A DNA stretch of 64,000 nt from an uncultured Dorea sp. (lineage in GTDB: Bacteria; Bacillota; Clostridia; Lachnospirales; Lachnospiraceae). This document shows, one piece after another, positions 7,301 through 16,565 of this stretch (positions within the stretch are counted from its first letter, which is position 1; every line of letters starts with the position of its first letter). A program made the translations under genes and the position numbers. The stretch covers positions 1 to 64,000 of the forward strand of contig CAMBRQ010000004.1 of assembly GCA_945870325.1 (NCBI GenBank), in the 5' to 3' direction. The notes beneath the pieces are model-generated. The model saw only the letters and a list, made by a program, of their open reading frames with translations, did no database searches and was not told the DNA's origin.

Positions 7301-10300
7301 ATGCAAGCCCTAACCAGGCCATTGAATGAATTGGCAGAATTTGAGGAGATTTATAAGAAACGGATGAAAGAGCCGGGAATGATACGAGTCTGCGGCTGTG
7401 TCAATTCCCAGAAATCCCATATGATGTATGCACTGAGCGATGACTGTTATTATAAAGTCATCGCTTGTTCCAGTGAATCGAAAGCCAAACAGGTCTATGA
7501 AGAATATCGTTTTCTGGATTCGGAGACCTATCTGTATCCGGCAAAAGACCTTCTGTTTTATCAGGCGGATCTTCGAAGCAAGGAACTGGTAAGACAGCGG
7601 ATGGAAGTACTTCAGGCAATTGTTGCGGGAGGTCCAATTACAGTGGTGACCAGTTTTGATGCTTTCATGGATTCGCTTCTTCCAAAAGAAGTGATTGGAG
7701 AAAGAATCATTCATATTGAAAGTGACAGTATCTTGAATCTGGAAGACATGCAGAGGCGTTTGACCTCGTTAGGCTACGACCGGGAGGTGCAGATTGAAGC
7801 GCCGGGACAATTCGCAGTCCGGGGAGGAATTCTGGATGTCTATCCATTGACGGAAGAACTTCCGGTACGTATAGAACTTTGGGGCGACGAGGTGGATTCG
7901 ATCCGCACCTTTGATGTGGAGACCCAGAGATCCATAGAGAATCTGACGGAGGTATCAATCTGTCCCGCAGCTGAATTCCCACAGGAGGGAGAGCGAGGAG
8001 TCTCATTCCTGGATTACCTTCCTGTGGAGGATACCATCCTATTCCTGAATGAGCCTGTCCGGCTGATTGAAAAGGGACAGGGCGTGGAAGAAGAATTCAT
8101 GGAAGCGCAGAAAAAGCGTGTTGAGAGCGGATATGAGATGACGGATGGAGAAGTGCGGTTGTATCAGACGGAAGAAGTGTTGGATAAGATCAATGCTTAT
8201 CGAAGCATTGGTTTTTTTGCGCTAGATATGCGATGTAAGGGGCTTTTGTCGCGGGATTCTTATAGTTTGCAGACCAAGAGCGTGAATCCATATAACAGTA
8301 GTTTTGATGCACTGACCCAGGATCTGAAGCGTTTAAAAAGGAATGGATACCGTGTAATCTTATTGTCCGGTTCCAGAACCAGAGCAAAGAGATTGGCAGA
8401 GGATCTGCGGGACTATAATCTAAGCAGTTACTACAGCGATGATATGGATCGGGAAGTGATGCCGGGAGAGATTATGACCGCATATGGGCATGTGGCAGAA
8501 GGATACGAATATCCCTTGCTTAAGTTCACAGTCATCTCAGAGACGGATATCTTTGGTAAGGCAAAAAAGAAGAAAAAGAGAAAAACCTATGAAGGACGAA
8601 AGATTCAGAACTTCGCAGAGTTAAAGCCGGGAGATTATGTAGTCCATGAAAATCACGGGCTTGGAATCTATCAGGGAATCGAGAAGATTGAGGTAGATAA
8701 GGTAGCCAAAGATTATATGAAGATCTCCTATGCACAGGGCGGGAATCTCTATATTCCTGCAACGCAGTTAGATTTGATTCAGAAATATGCAAGTGCGGAT
8801 GCAAAGAAACCGAAACTGAACCGCCTTGGCACTCAGGAATGGAATAAGACGAAGACTAGGGTAAGAGGAGCGGTTCGGGAGATTGCCAAAGATCTGGTAA
8901 AACTCTATGCAGCCAGACAGGAACAGGAGGGCTATGTATATGGCGAGGATACCGTCTGGCAGAAGGAGTTCGAAGAGATGTTCCCATTCGAAGAGACGGA
9001 GGATCAGCTGCTTGCCATTGAAGCGGTGAAACGAGATATGCAGAGCCACAAGATTATGGATCGCCTGATCTGTGGAGATGTAGGATACGGCAAGACGGAG
9101 ATTGCGATTCGTGCCGCGTTTAAAGCGGTGCAGGAGAATAAGCAGGTGGTATATCTGGTGCCGACGACCATATTGGCGCAGCAGCACTATAATACATTCC
9201 TGCAGCGGATGAAGGATTTCCCTGTTCGGGTAGACCTGATGTGCAGATTCCGGACGCCTGCCCAGCAGAAGAAGACCATAGAGGATACGAAGCGAGGTCT
9301 TGTGGATATTATAATCGGTACCCACAGAGTATTGGGAAATGATCTGAAATTCAAAGACCTTGGACTTCTGATCATCGATGAGGAACAGCGTTTTGGCGTA
9401 CAGCACAAAGAGAAGATTAAGCAGTTAAAAGAGAATGTCGACGTATTGACACTGACGGCCACACCGATTCCAAGAACACTTCATATGAGTCTGATTGGAA
9501 TACGCGATATGAGTGTCCTGGAAGAAGCGCCGAATGACCGTATGCCGATCCAGACCTATGTGATGGAATATAATGATGAGATGGTACGTGAGGCCATTGA
9601 GAGAGAATGCAGCAGACAGGGACAGGTATATTATGTCTATAACAGGGTAGAGGATATTGCTGAGGTGACTGCCCATATCCAGAAACTGGTGCCGGATGTT
9701 ACGGTGGAATTCGCCCATGGGCAGATGAAGGAACACCAGTTAGAGAAGATCATGTATGATTTCATCAATGGAGAGATTGATGTTCTGGTATCCACGACTA
9801 TCATTGAGACCGGACTGGATATCTCTAATGTAAATACGATGATCATTCACGATTCTGACCGCCTGGGACTCTCCCAACTGTACCAGCTTCGCGGAAGAGT
9901 GGGACGCTCGAATCGAATGGCATATGCATTCCTCCTATATCGTAGAGATAAGATGTTAAAAGAAGTAGCGGAGAAGAGGCTGTCCGCCATTCGGGAGTTC
10001 ACAGATCTTGGCTCTGGCTTCAAGATTGCCATGCGGGATCTTGAGATCCGGGGAGCAGGGAACCTTCTGGGAGCGGAGCAGCACGGACATATGGAAGCCG
10101 TCGGCTATGATATGTATTGCAAGATGCTTAATGAGGCGGTCAAGCATCTGAAGGGCGAGATGGAAGAAGAGACTTATGCTACGACCATGGATCTGAATGT
10201 AGATGCTTATATTCCGGATTCCTATATCCCGAATGAGTATCAGAAACTGGATATCTATAAACGGATTGCTGCGATTGAGGATGAAGAAGAGAAAGATGAT

Positions 10301-10645
10301 ATGGTAGAAGAACTGATTGATCGGTTCGGAGATATTCCAAAGAAGGTGGAGAAACTCTTAGAAGTCGCAAGTCTGAAAGCACTTGCGCACAATGTCTATG
10401 TGACATCAGTAGAGCAGAAAGGCGAAGTGTATACATTTACTATGTATGAAAAGGCGAAGATACAGACTACGAAGATACCACAGCTCCTAGAATCATTCAA
10501 AGGAGAACTGGTCATCAAGGCAGACTCAGAGAATCCATGTTTTATCTATGAGAAGAAGATAAGGAATAAGAAGGAAAAGGGAGTGGATGCCCTGGCAGTT
10601 GTGAAAAATGTGTTAATTGGTTTGAAGGGATTGATTGACCGGTAA
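7301..10645 (+). CDS. mfd: Transcription-repair coupling factor
   Basis: Mfd, 1114 residues, displaces stalled RNA polymerase and recruits UvrA. The N-terminal UvrB-like module is followed by the polymerase-interacting domain (GDYVVHENHGLGIYQGIE, about residues 445-465). Next comes the RecG-like SF2 translocase, with Walker A CGDVGYGKTE, DEEQRFG box, TATPIPRTL, STTIIETGLDI and QLRGRVGRS. A C-terminal TRCF domain ends the protein. AAGGAGG precedes ATG 7301, which is only three bases after pth. The pth-mfd-prsA order is conserved in Clostridia. Confidence 0.97.
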   Translation: MQALTRPLNELAEFEEIYKKRMKEPGMIRVCGCVNSQKSHMMYALSDDCYYKVIACSSESKAKQVYEEYRFLDSETYLYPAKDLLFYQADLRSKELVRQRMEVLQAIVAGGPITVVTSFDAFMDSLLPKEVIGERIIHIESDSILNLEDMQRRLTSLGYDREVQIEAPGQFAVRGGILDVYPLTEELPVRIELWGDEVDSIRTFDVETQRSIENLTEVSICPAAEFPQEGERGVSFLDYLPVEDTILFLNEPVRLIEKGQGVEEEFMEAQKKRVESGYEMTDGEVRLYQTEEVLDKINAYRSIGFFALDMRCKGLLSRDSYSLQTKSVNPYNSSFDALTQDLKRLKRNGYRVILLSGSRTRAKRLAEDLRDYNLSSYYSDDMDREVMPGEIMTAYGHVAEGYEYPLLKFTVISETDIFGKAKKKKKRKTYEGRKIQNFAELKPGDYVVHENHGLGIYQGIEKIEVDKVAKDYMKISYAQGGNLYIPATQLDLIQKYASADAKKPKLNRLGTQEWNKTKTRVRGAVREIAKDLVKLYAARQEQEGYVYGEDTVWQKEFEEMFPFEETEDQLLAIEAVKRDMQSHKIMDRLICGDVGYGKTEIAIRAAFKAVQENKQVVYLVPTTILAQQHYNTFLQRMKDFPVRVDLMCRFRTPAQQKKTIEDTKRGLVDIIIGTHRVLGNDLKFKDLGLLIIDEEQRFGVQHKEKIKQLKENVDVLTLTATPIPRTLHMSLIGIRDMSVLEEAPNDRMPIQTYVMEYNDEMVREAIERECSRQGQVYYVYNRVEDIAEVTAHIQKLVPDVTVEFAHGQMKEHQLEKIMYDFINGEIDVLVSTTIIETGLDISNVNTMIIHDSDRLGLSQLYQLRGRVGRSNRMAYAFLLYRRDKMLKEVAEKRLSAIREFTDLGSGFKIAMRDLEIRGAGNLLGAEQHGHMEAVGYDMYCKMLNEAVKHLKGEMEEETYATTMDLNVDAYIPDSYIPNEYQKLDIYKRIAAIEDEEEKDDMVEELIDRFGDIPKKVEKLLEVASLKALAHNVYVTSVEQKGEVYTFTMYEKAKIQTTKIPQLLESFKGELVIKADSENPCFIYEKKIRNKKEKGVDALAVVKNVLIGLKGLIDR

Positions 10646-10696
10646 AAAAAGTATATAATATAGTGGTTAACGGTACTAAGGAGGGTATATAAGAAG

Positions 10697-11767
10697 ATGA
10701 AAAGGAAGATATTGGTACTCGCGATGGCTGGGATGATGGCAGTGACTTCTCTTACCGGTTGTGGTTCGCTGAAAGAGGATGATGTGGCAGTCACTGTTAA
10801 TGATAAGGAGATTACGGCAGGTGTGGCAAATTTCTACGCAAGATATGTACAGGCACAGTATGAGACCTATTATTCTGCTTATCTGGGAGATGATATGTGG
10901 AATTCAGAGGCATCTGAAGGCAAGACTTATGAAGAGTCTGTGAAGGATTCCGTGTTGAAGGAACTGGAGACGATGGTTCTTCTGGAAGAGCATATGGATG
11001 AGTATGAAGTATCATTGTCCGATGAAGAGAAGGAAGTCATTGACAAGTCTGTGAAAGAATTCGATGAGGCGAATGCTCTGGATGACAAGGAGCTGGTATC
11101 CGGTTCGAAAGAGACGGTTAAGCGTATCATGACACTGATGGCAATTCAGCAGAAGATGAAGGATGCGATTCAGGCGGGTGTGGATACGGAGGTTTCCGAT
11201 GAGGAAGCAGCACAGAAGAGTATGCAGTATGTATTGTTCTCATATACATCAACGGATGAGAACGGAGAGTCTGTGGATCTGACAGATGAAGAGAAGGCAG
11301 AGGTTAAGAATCAGGCGACAGCATTCGCGGAAGGCGCCAAAGCAGCTGAGGACTTCAGCGCTTATGCGACAGAACAGGGTGCAGAGGCGAAGACAGCAAC
11401 GTTTGATGCAGAGAGCACTTCTCCATCCGAGGATCTGATCAAAGCAGCCGATGCATTGGAAGAGGGCGGCGTGACAGACGTGATTGAGACGGATACAGGA
11501 TGCTATGTTGCGAAGGTGACAAGTCTTCTGGATCGTGAGGCGACCGATTCGAAGAAGCAGACGATTATCAGTGAGAGAGAGCAGCAGCTCTATACAGATA
11601 CCTGTGATGAGTGGCTTGATAAGGCAGAGATTAAGGTACATGAGAGTGTATGGAAGAAGATTGACTTTAGCGATATGTCAGTTACGATCAGACAGGATGA
11701 TTCAGAGCCGTATGCAGATACCGTCCAGACGGATGATGTGGCGGATTCTGGTTCGGAGAGTGAATAA
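10697..11767 (+). CDS. prsA: PrsA/SurA-type lipoprotein foldase
   Basis: 356 residues. Lipoprotein signal peptide with lipobox LTGC (Cys22), followed by a SurA_N-like helical region and a PpiC/parvulin-like segment (about residues 180-285, e.g. SMQYVLFSYTS, FSAYATEQG, GCYVAKVTSLLDREAT). The expected role is folding of exported proteins on the outer face of the membrane. The parvulin core is weakly conserved, so isomerase activity is uncertain and chaperone activity more likely. The tail is acidic (SGSESE). Located after mfd as in other Clostridia; a terminator follows. Confidence 0.82.
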   Translation: MKRKILVLAMAGMMAVTSLTGCGSLKEDDVAVTVNDKEITAGVANFYARYVQAQYETYYSAYLGDDMWNSEASEGKTYEESVKDSVLKELETMVLLEEHMDEYEVSLSDEEKEVIDKSVKEFDEANALDDKELVSGSKETVKRIMTLMAIQQKMKDAIQAGVDTEVSDEEAAQKSMQYVLFSYTSTDENGESVDLTDEEKAEVKNQATAFAEGAKAAEDFSAYATEQGAEAKTATFDAESTSPSEDLIKAADALEEGGVTDVIETDTGCYVAKVTSLLDREATDSKKQTIISEREQQLYTDTCDEWLDKAEIKVHESVWKKIDFSDMSVTIRQDDSEPYADTVQTDDVADSGSESE

Positions 11768-11791
11768 GATTGGAGAAATGAAAAAGATAGT

Positions 11792-11828
11792 AAATGGTCC
11801 GGTGTTATATTAACCGGACCATTTGTTA
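11792..11828 (+). terminator. Hairpin terminator after prsA
   Basis: AAATGGTCCGGT (11792-11803), 9-base loop, exact complement (11813-11824), followed by a weak T-rich tract. Confidence 0.7.
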
Positions 11829-11888
11829 TGCCTTTATTATGTCAGATTCTATTCAAGAATGACGAATCTTGAAGAGTCGTTTCAGAGA

Positions 11889-12335
11889 TTAACTCATCAA
11901 AGATGTCAGAATCTCATTCACTAACTTGCCATCAGCCTTGCCTTTTACCTTCGGCATCAGGACTTTCATGATCTTACCCTTATCTTTGGCAGTTGGTGCT
12001 TCAATACCGACTTCTGCCAAGGTAGCAGTGATTACCTCTCTGATCTCTGTCTCATCCATCATCTTAGGAGCATATTGCTCTAATACAGCCAGACGCTTGT
12101 TGCATTCTTCGATAATCTCAGTGCGGTCTGCAGGAGTCATCTCCAGAGTCTCTTTGGTCTGCTTAATCTCTTTCATGATGACCTGTGTTTCTTCTTCTTC
12201 CGTCAGATCCGCGCGTTTGTCAATTGCTTTATTCTTAAGAGCAGCCAGCAGCATGGACAGTGTTTCCTTGGTTTCCTTGTCTCCGGCTTTCATGGCTTTG
12301 ACCATATCGCCGCGAACTTCTTCAATTTTACTCAT
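11889..12335 (-). CDS. GatB/YqeY domain protein
   Basis: 148 residues, YqeY family: helical bundle related to the tail of GatB, the amidotransferase subunit that converts Glu-tRNA(Gln). Typical features are MSKIEEVRGDMVKAMKAGDKETKETLSML-like N-terminus, the AIDKRADLTEEEE segment and the C-terminal GKIMKVLMPKVKGKADGKLVNE block. Free-standing YqeY proteins are thought to bind tRNA; function is unproven. TAGGAGGG ribosome site lies before ATG 12335 on the minus strand. A TTCAAGA/TCTTGAA hairpin (11852-11873) lies past its stop. Monocistronic. Confidence 0.88.
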   Translation of the reverse strand: MSKIEEVRGDMVKAMKAGDKETKETLSMLLAALKNKAIDKRADLTEEEETQVIMKEIKQTKETLEMTPADRTEIIEECNKRLAVLEQYAPKMMDETEIREVITATLAEVGIEAPTAKDKGKIMKVLMPKVKGKADGKLVNEILTSLMS

Positions 12336-12425
12336 GATTAATCCCTCCTAGTCTTGTCTTCCCATTATTATACAGAAGTATGTGTAAAATATCCAGTGGA
12401 AAATGAACGGATGAAGAATAAGAAA

Positions 12426-12589
12426 GTAACAGTTCAGCCATAAGCCGGATTGTGGGCGAATCATGCTTGCATGAATGAACACACAATCCGGCTTATGAGC
12501 AGAGCGCCATTTTATGAGCAAAAAGAGCTGCGTAGCAGCGGAGAAGCATCGCAGATGCGTTTTGCGAATGGCGCGGGCTGAACTGTTAC
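12426..12589 (+). mobile_element. IS66-like MITE, copy 1
   Basis: 164-bp non-coding element bounded by 14-bp terminal inverted repeats (GTAACAGTTCAGCC inward from each end). It is flanked by a perfect 8-bp duplication ATAAGAAA (12418-12425 and 12590-12597). Inside are two large hairpins: TAAGCCGGATTGTG / CACAATCCGGCTTA and a GCGCCATT / AATGGCGC pair. The reverse complement of the copy at 45659-45822 differs at a single base. GTAA ends and 8-bp duplications fit the IS66 family; no transposase is present, so it would be moved in trans. It occupies most of the otherwise featureless 12336-12800 interval. Confidence 0.85.
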
Positions 12590-12742
12590 ATAAGAAAAGG
12601 AAAAAAGCGGCTGCATTCTGCTGAGTTCAGGAGAAGATATCAGTTCTCAACACTGAAATATTTTCACAAAGAATTGGGAATATAAAGAATAGGGGCATTA
12701 GACTGATTCAAAACGGAAATCACTTCATTCGCGCAACATCTA

Positions 12743-12771
12743 TTGTCGTCAGGATCAATCTCTGGTACGAT
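12743..12771 (+). promoter_or_regulatory. Possible sigma-A promoter of nfeD-SPFH
   Basis: TTGTCG (12743-12748), 17-base spacer, TACGAT (12766-12771), 30 bases before the nfeD start. Moderate match. Confidence 0.45.
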
Positions 12772-12800
12772 AGATACAACAAAGAAAGGAAGTGAAGCAT

Positions 12801-13256
12801 ATGGTAATACAAGATAGTTATATTACGATTGCCTGGCTGGTACTTCTGATATTACTTCTGATCATTGAGATCATTACGGTAGGGCTGACCAGTATCTGGG
12901 CGGCAGGCGGTGCTCTGGTGGCGCTGATCCTCAATATCCTGGGTATTCCGCTTGCAGGACAGGTGGCAGCATTTCTCATCGTAACCTTCGTGCTTCTGAT
13001 TTTTACAAGACCGTTTGCAGTGAAGTTCATCAATACCGATCGGGTGAAGACGAATTACGAAGGGATCATCGGCAAGACGATCCGCATTGCGGAGAGAGTG
13101 GATAATATCAGACAGACGGGGATGGCAGTTGTGAGCGGTCAGGAGTGGACCGTGAGAGCGGAATCTGATGATGAGATTCTGGAACCGGACATGCTGGCGA
13201 AAGTAGTGAACATATCAGGAGTAAAACTGATTGTAAGAAAGTATGAGGAGGAATAG
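12801..13256 (+). CDS. NfeD-like membrane protein
   Basis: 151 residues. Two to three N-terminal transmembrane helices (about residues 8-75) are followed by a soluble OB-fold domain (NYEGIIGKTIRIAERVDN ... VSGQEWTVRAESDDEIL) typical of short NfeD proteins. These pair with SPFH/stomatin proteins and are implicated in membrane-domain organisation. ATG 12801 is used, 7 bases after AAGGAAG; GTG 12792 overlaps the ribosome site. The SPFH partner starts three bases after the stop. Confidence 0.88.
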   Translation: MVIQDSYITIAWLVLLILLLIIEIITVGLTSIWAAGGALVALILNILGIPLAGQVAAFLIVTFVLLIFTRPFAVKFINTDRVKTNYEGIIGKTIRIAERVDNIRQTGMAVVSGQEWTVRAESDDEILEPDMLAKVVNISGVKLIVRKYEEE

Positions 13257-13259
13257 AGT

Positions 13260-14183
13260 ATGGTAGGATTTATTGTAATGGTAATTGTGGTTGTGATTGT
13301 ATTGTTGCTATTGATTTCCTGTATTAAGATTGTGCCGCAGGCAAAAGCAATGGTTGTGGAGCGTCTGGGAGCGTATCAGGCGACATGGAGTACCGGGCTG
13401 CATTTTAAGGTGCCGATTATTGACCGTGTTGCAAGAAGCGTTGACTTAAAAGAGCAGGTAGTGGATTTTGCGCCGCAGCCGGTTATCACGAAAGATAACG
13501 TTACGATGAGAATTGATACGGTTGTGTTCTATCAGATTACAGACCCGAAGATGTTCTGCTATGGTGTGGCGAACCCGATTATGGCAATTGAGAACCTGAC
13601 TGCGACAACGCTTCGTAATATTATCGGTGACCTGGAACTGGATGAGACACTCACTTCCAGAGAGACGATCAATACAAAGATGAGATCATCGCTTGATGTA
13701 GCAACAGATCCCTGGGGAATCAAGGTGAACCGTGTAGAACTTAAGAACATCATCCCTCCGGCAGCGATCCAGGATGCGATGGAGAAGCAGATGAAGGCAG
13801 AACGTGAACGTCGTGAAGCAATTCTTCGTGCAGAAGGAGAGAAGAAGTCTACCATCCTTGTTGCAGAAGGCCAGAAAGAATCTGCGATTTTGGATGCAGA
13901 AGCCGAGAAGCAGGCAGCGATCTTACGTGCTGAGGCTAAGAAGGAAGCCATGATCCGTGAGGCAGAAGGTGAGGCTGAGGCGATTATGAAGGTACAGCAG
14001 GCGAATGCAGATGGTATCCGTTTCCTGAAAGAAGCGGGGGCAGATGAGGCTGTTCTTACGATTAAGAGTCTGGAAGCATTCGAGAAAGCAGCAGACGGCA
14101 AGGCAACGAAGATCATTATTCCATCTGAGATTCAGGGGCTTGCAGGTCTGGTTAAGAGTGCGAAGGAGATTGTTGAAGAGTAG
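13260..14183 (+). CDS. SPFH/stomatin-family membrane protein (QmcA-like)
   Basis: 307 residues: one N-terminal membrane helix (about 4-25), then the SPFH/Band-7 domain beginning KIVPQAKAMVVERLGAYQATW, with RSVDLKEQVVDFAPQPVITKDNV. A long Ala/Glu-rich coiled coil follows (about 175-250; repeated ILxAEGxKxS/A units), and the protein ends with a short hydrophobic tail. Such proteins oligomerise into membrane microdomain scaffolds and often chaperone membrane proteases. Directly follows its usual partner NfeD, so it is in the same operon. Confidence 0.92.
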   Translation: MVGFIVMVIVVVIVLLLLISCIKIVPQAKAMVVERLGAYQATWSTGLHFKVPIIDRVARSVDLKEQVVDFAPQPVITKDNVTMRIDTVVFYQITDPKMFCYGVANPIMAIENLTATTLRNIIGDLELDETLTSRETINTKMRSSLDVATDPWGIKVNRVELKNIIPPAAIQDAMEKQMKAERERREAILRAEGEKKSTILVAEGQKESAILDAEAEKQAAILRAEAKKEAMIREAEGEAEAIMKVQQANADGIRFLKEAGADEAVLTIKSLEAFEKAADGKATKIIIPSEIQGLAGLVKSAKEIVEE

Positions 14184-14288
14184 GTTGAGAAAGGTAAGGA
14201 CGGAATTCGTACGCTGCCGCAAGAATGCTGCGGGAATACTGCATGATTGCAGGCGGCTGCGGATGGATTAGAAAGAGGAGGCAGAGTA

Positions 14289-15020
14289 ATGACGCATATA
14301 TTGATTCTGGAAGATGACAGGAATTCTATGGAAGCCCTGGAGAAGATTCTTATGGAATATTCAGAAGATATCTGTGTGCATACTGCCTCCTCTTACAGGG
14401 AAGCGAAAGACTTGCTGGATGCGGATATACAGTATGGTATCTTCCTCCTGGATGTGAATCTGGGGGGAGAGAACCGGGAGGATATCGGCGGGATTATCTT
14501 CGCAAGAGAGATACGGGAACAGTTCCGTTATACATTTACGCCGATTGTCATGGTAACTTCCGTAGGCGCAATGGAGATGCAGGCATACAGGGAATTACAC
14601 TGTTACCAGTATATCATGAAGCCTTTTTGGCCGGAGCAGGTGAAAGAAGTGGTTCGGAAAGTACTGGAAAAAGAGAGACAGGATAAGAAGAAAGAATCTC
14701 CGTCCGTTGTCGTTAAGAAAGACGGAGTGAATTATCAGGTGAAGTGTGAAGACATCCGCTATATAGAAGCGATTCCCCGTGGAATCCGGATTCACATGAA
14801 GAAAGAAGATTGGAATGTTCCCTATGTAACGTTGAAACAGATTCTGATGAAGGTTCCGGATGGAATGTTTCTTCAATGCCATCGCATGTTCGCTGTGAAC
14901 CGGCGGGAAGTGGAATACTATGATACGGTGAATCGGATCGTGAAATTAAAAGACTGCAAGGATATTGTAGAAATAGGAGTGACCTATAAGTCTGAGATTG
15001 GGAGGCTGATTGGTGGTTAA
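14289..15020 (+). CDS. LytTR-family response regulator
   Basis: 243 residues: receiver domain (ILEDDRNS acidic pocket near residues 7-9, phospho-acceptor Asp in FLLDVNL near residue 57, TS in VMVTSVG, and MKPF) and C-terminal LytTR DNA-binding domain (about 145-243; EDIRYIEAIPRGIRIH, FLQCHRMFAVNRREVEYY). Start at ATG 14289, after AGAGGAGGC; a longer in-frame start lacks a ribosome site. The downstream sensor kinase overlaps it by a few bases, forming an AgrA/C-like pair. No peptide pheromone gene is visible nearby, and target genes are unknown. Confidence 0.92.
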   Translation: MTHILILEDDRNSMEALEKILMEYSEDICVHTASSYREAKDLLDADIQYGIFLLDVNLGGENREDIGGIIFAREIREQFRYTFTPIVMVTSVGAMEMQAYRELHCYQYIMKPFWPEQVKEVVRKVLEKERQDKKKESPSVVVKKDGVNYQVKCEDIRYIEAIPRGIRIHMKKEDWNVPYVTLKQILMKVPDGMFLQCHRMFAVNRREVEYYDTVNRIVKLKDCKDIVEIGVTYKSEIGRLIGG

Positions 15021-15864
15021 TTGGGTAAGAAAGTTTTTATACAGGATCTTTTGCGTGATTGCGCTTCTGGTGTCTGTGTATCTGGTGGTGGATTTCCTGG
15101 TAAGCGGGACATTCGATTACCGGATTTTTCTTATGTTTCTTCTGATGGTAGTCGTAATTGTATGGGGAATTGCAGACTGGCGTAAAAGTTATATTTTGAT
15201 GCAGCAAAAAGAGTCCGAGTTGAAATTGTATCAGCATTATATCCAGCCGCTTGAGGAACTGGTAAAAGAAATACGTGCGAAGCAGCATGAGTTCGATAAT
15301 CATATGAATGCGATTCTGAATATGTATCTGACGGTGGATAACTATGAGGAACTGGTAGAACGCCAATCTGCATACATTACAGAAGTCATTAAAGATGACG
15401 ATAGCCGGCAGTATCTTCCTCTCCTTAGGATTAGTGATAAGGTTCTGGCAGGCTTCCTCTACAGTAAGATTGTACGTGCTCCTTCGTATGTTAAAACAGA
15501 AGTAGAAGTTAAGAGTCTGGAGATTATATCGGGGATATCGGAGCATCATCTGATTGAGATTGTCGGTACATTGGTGGATAACGCTTATGAGGCGTGTACA
15601 AAAGAGCGTTCCCAGGTTATCATGGAACTGGATTCAGAAGATGACAGATTGGTATTTATGATCAAGAATCAGGTGGAAGATATGAAACTTCGGAATATTA
15701 ACCGTTTCTTTGAAAAGGGATATTCTACCAAAAGCGAGGATGGAAGGCATGGTCTGGGGCTGTATAATGCGAAGATGCTGATTGAGCGCTATCATGGAGA
15801 CATTATCGTGAGTACAGAGAGTGCGAATGACAGAGAGTACATCTGCATGAAAGTGATCGTATAA
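15013..15864 (+). CDS. GHKL-type sensor histidine kinase
   Basis: About 283 residues. Two N-terminal transmembrane helices (residues 8-28 and 36-54) connect with little extracellular sequence. A helical region follows, with the phospho-acceptor H-box EFDNHMNAI near residue 96, and an HATPase_c domain (VDNAYEAC N-box, GHGLGLYNAK G-box). The short sensor segment implies sensing within the membrane or by a partner. A GTG at 15013 is 7 bases after GGAGG; TTG 15010 is an alternative start. Overlaps the response regulator gene. Confidence 0.88.
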   Translation: MVNWVRKFLYRIFCVIALLVSVYLVVDFLVSGTFDYRIFLMFLLMVVVIVWGIADWRKSYILMQQKESELKLYQHYIQPLEELVKEIRAKQHEFDNHMNAILNMYLTVDNYEELVERQSAYITEVIKDDDSRQYLPLLRISDKVLAGFLYSKIVRAPSYVKTEVEVKSLEIISGISEHHLIEIVGTLVDNAYEACTKERSQVIMELDSEDDRLVFMIKNQVEDMKLRNINRFFEKGYSTKSEDGRHGLGLYNAKMLIERYHGDIIVSTESANDREYICMKVIV

Positions 15865-15871
15865 GAAGCAG

Positions 15872-15900
15872 GTATAAAATTCTCCTTTTTACAGATACTA
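15872..15900 (+). promoter_or_regulatory. Sigma-G-like promoter of spoVT
   Basis: GTATA (15872-15876), 17-base spacer, GATACTA (15894-15900), against the sigma-G consensus gHATR-N17/18-CATWMTA with one mismatch in the -10. spoVT is a forespore sigma-G gene in Bacillus, and sigG is present in this window. Confidence 0.6.
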
Positions 15901-15942
15901 TTTCCAGTGATGGAAAGTATAGTAAATGGAGGATTTTTTTAT

Positions 15943-16491
15943 ATGAAAGCAACAGGAATTGTACGTCGTATAGATGATCTTGGGAGAGTGGTCATACCAA
16001 AAGAGATTAGAAGGACTTTAAGAATTCGGGAAGGTGATCCGCTAGAGATATTCACTGACCGGGAAGGAGAGATTATCCTTAAGAAATATTCGCCAATCGG
16101 AGAGTTGTCTACATTCGCCAGGCAGTATGCCGAGAGTCTTTCCCAGACGCTTGGATGCCTGGTCTGCGTGTGCGACATGGATCAGATCATAGCGGCAGCT
16201 GGCGCGGGAAAGAAGGATCTCCAGGATAAATACATCAGCCGGCAGTTAGAGAAACAGTTAGGCGATAGAACCCAGTTGGTGGCAGCGGCAGGGGAGAAGA
16301 AGTATATCGCTGTATCAGACAGTCAGGAGGAAGAATACGAATATGAGGTCATCAGCCCGATCATCTGTGAAGGAGATGTCATCGGAGGAGTTATCCTTCT
16401 GTCGAAAGATGCCAAGAAGAAACTGACAGAACTGGAACAGAAGATGGCAGTATGTGCGGCAGGATTCTTAGGCAGCCAGATGGAGCAATAG
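15943..16491 (+). CDS. spoVT: Stage V sporulation transcriptional regulator SpoVT
   Basis: 182 residues. N-terminal swapped-hairpin AbrB DNA-binding domain (MKATGIVRRIDDLGRVVIPKE, TLRIREGDPLEIF) and a C-terminal GAF-like domain (about 55-180) as in Bacillus SpoVT. Adjusts sigma-G-dependent transcription late in sporulation. ATG 15943 matches the conserved N-terminus, with AATGGAGGA upstream. In most Clostridia spoVT follows prsA; here nfeD-SPFH and a two-component system lie between. Confidence 0.94.
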   Translation: MKATGIVRRIDDLGRVVIPKEIRRTLRIREGDPLEIFTDREGEIILKKYSPIGELSTFARQYAESLSQTLGCLVCVCDMDQIIAAAGAGKKDLQDKYISRQLEKQLGDRTQLVAAAGEKKYIAVSDSQEEEYEYEVISPIICEGDVIGGVILLSKDAKKKLTELEQKMAVCAAGFLGSQMEQ

Positions 16492-16565
16492 AGGCAGATT
16501 GGAGAAATCAAGGAATAATTCGGGACTTCCCGTCATACCTTGTGATAGACAAGGAGGGATGGGAG

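Noticed and set aside
10635-10659. TTGACC...TATAAT promoter before prsA
   Set aside because: The spacer is only 13 bases, too short for a standard promoter.
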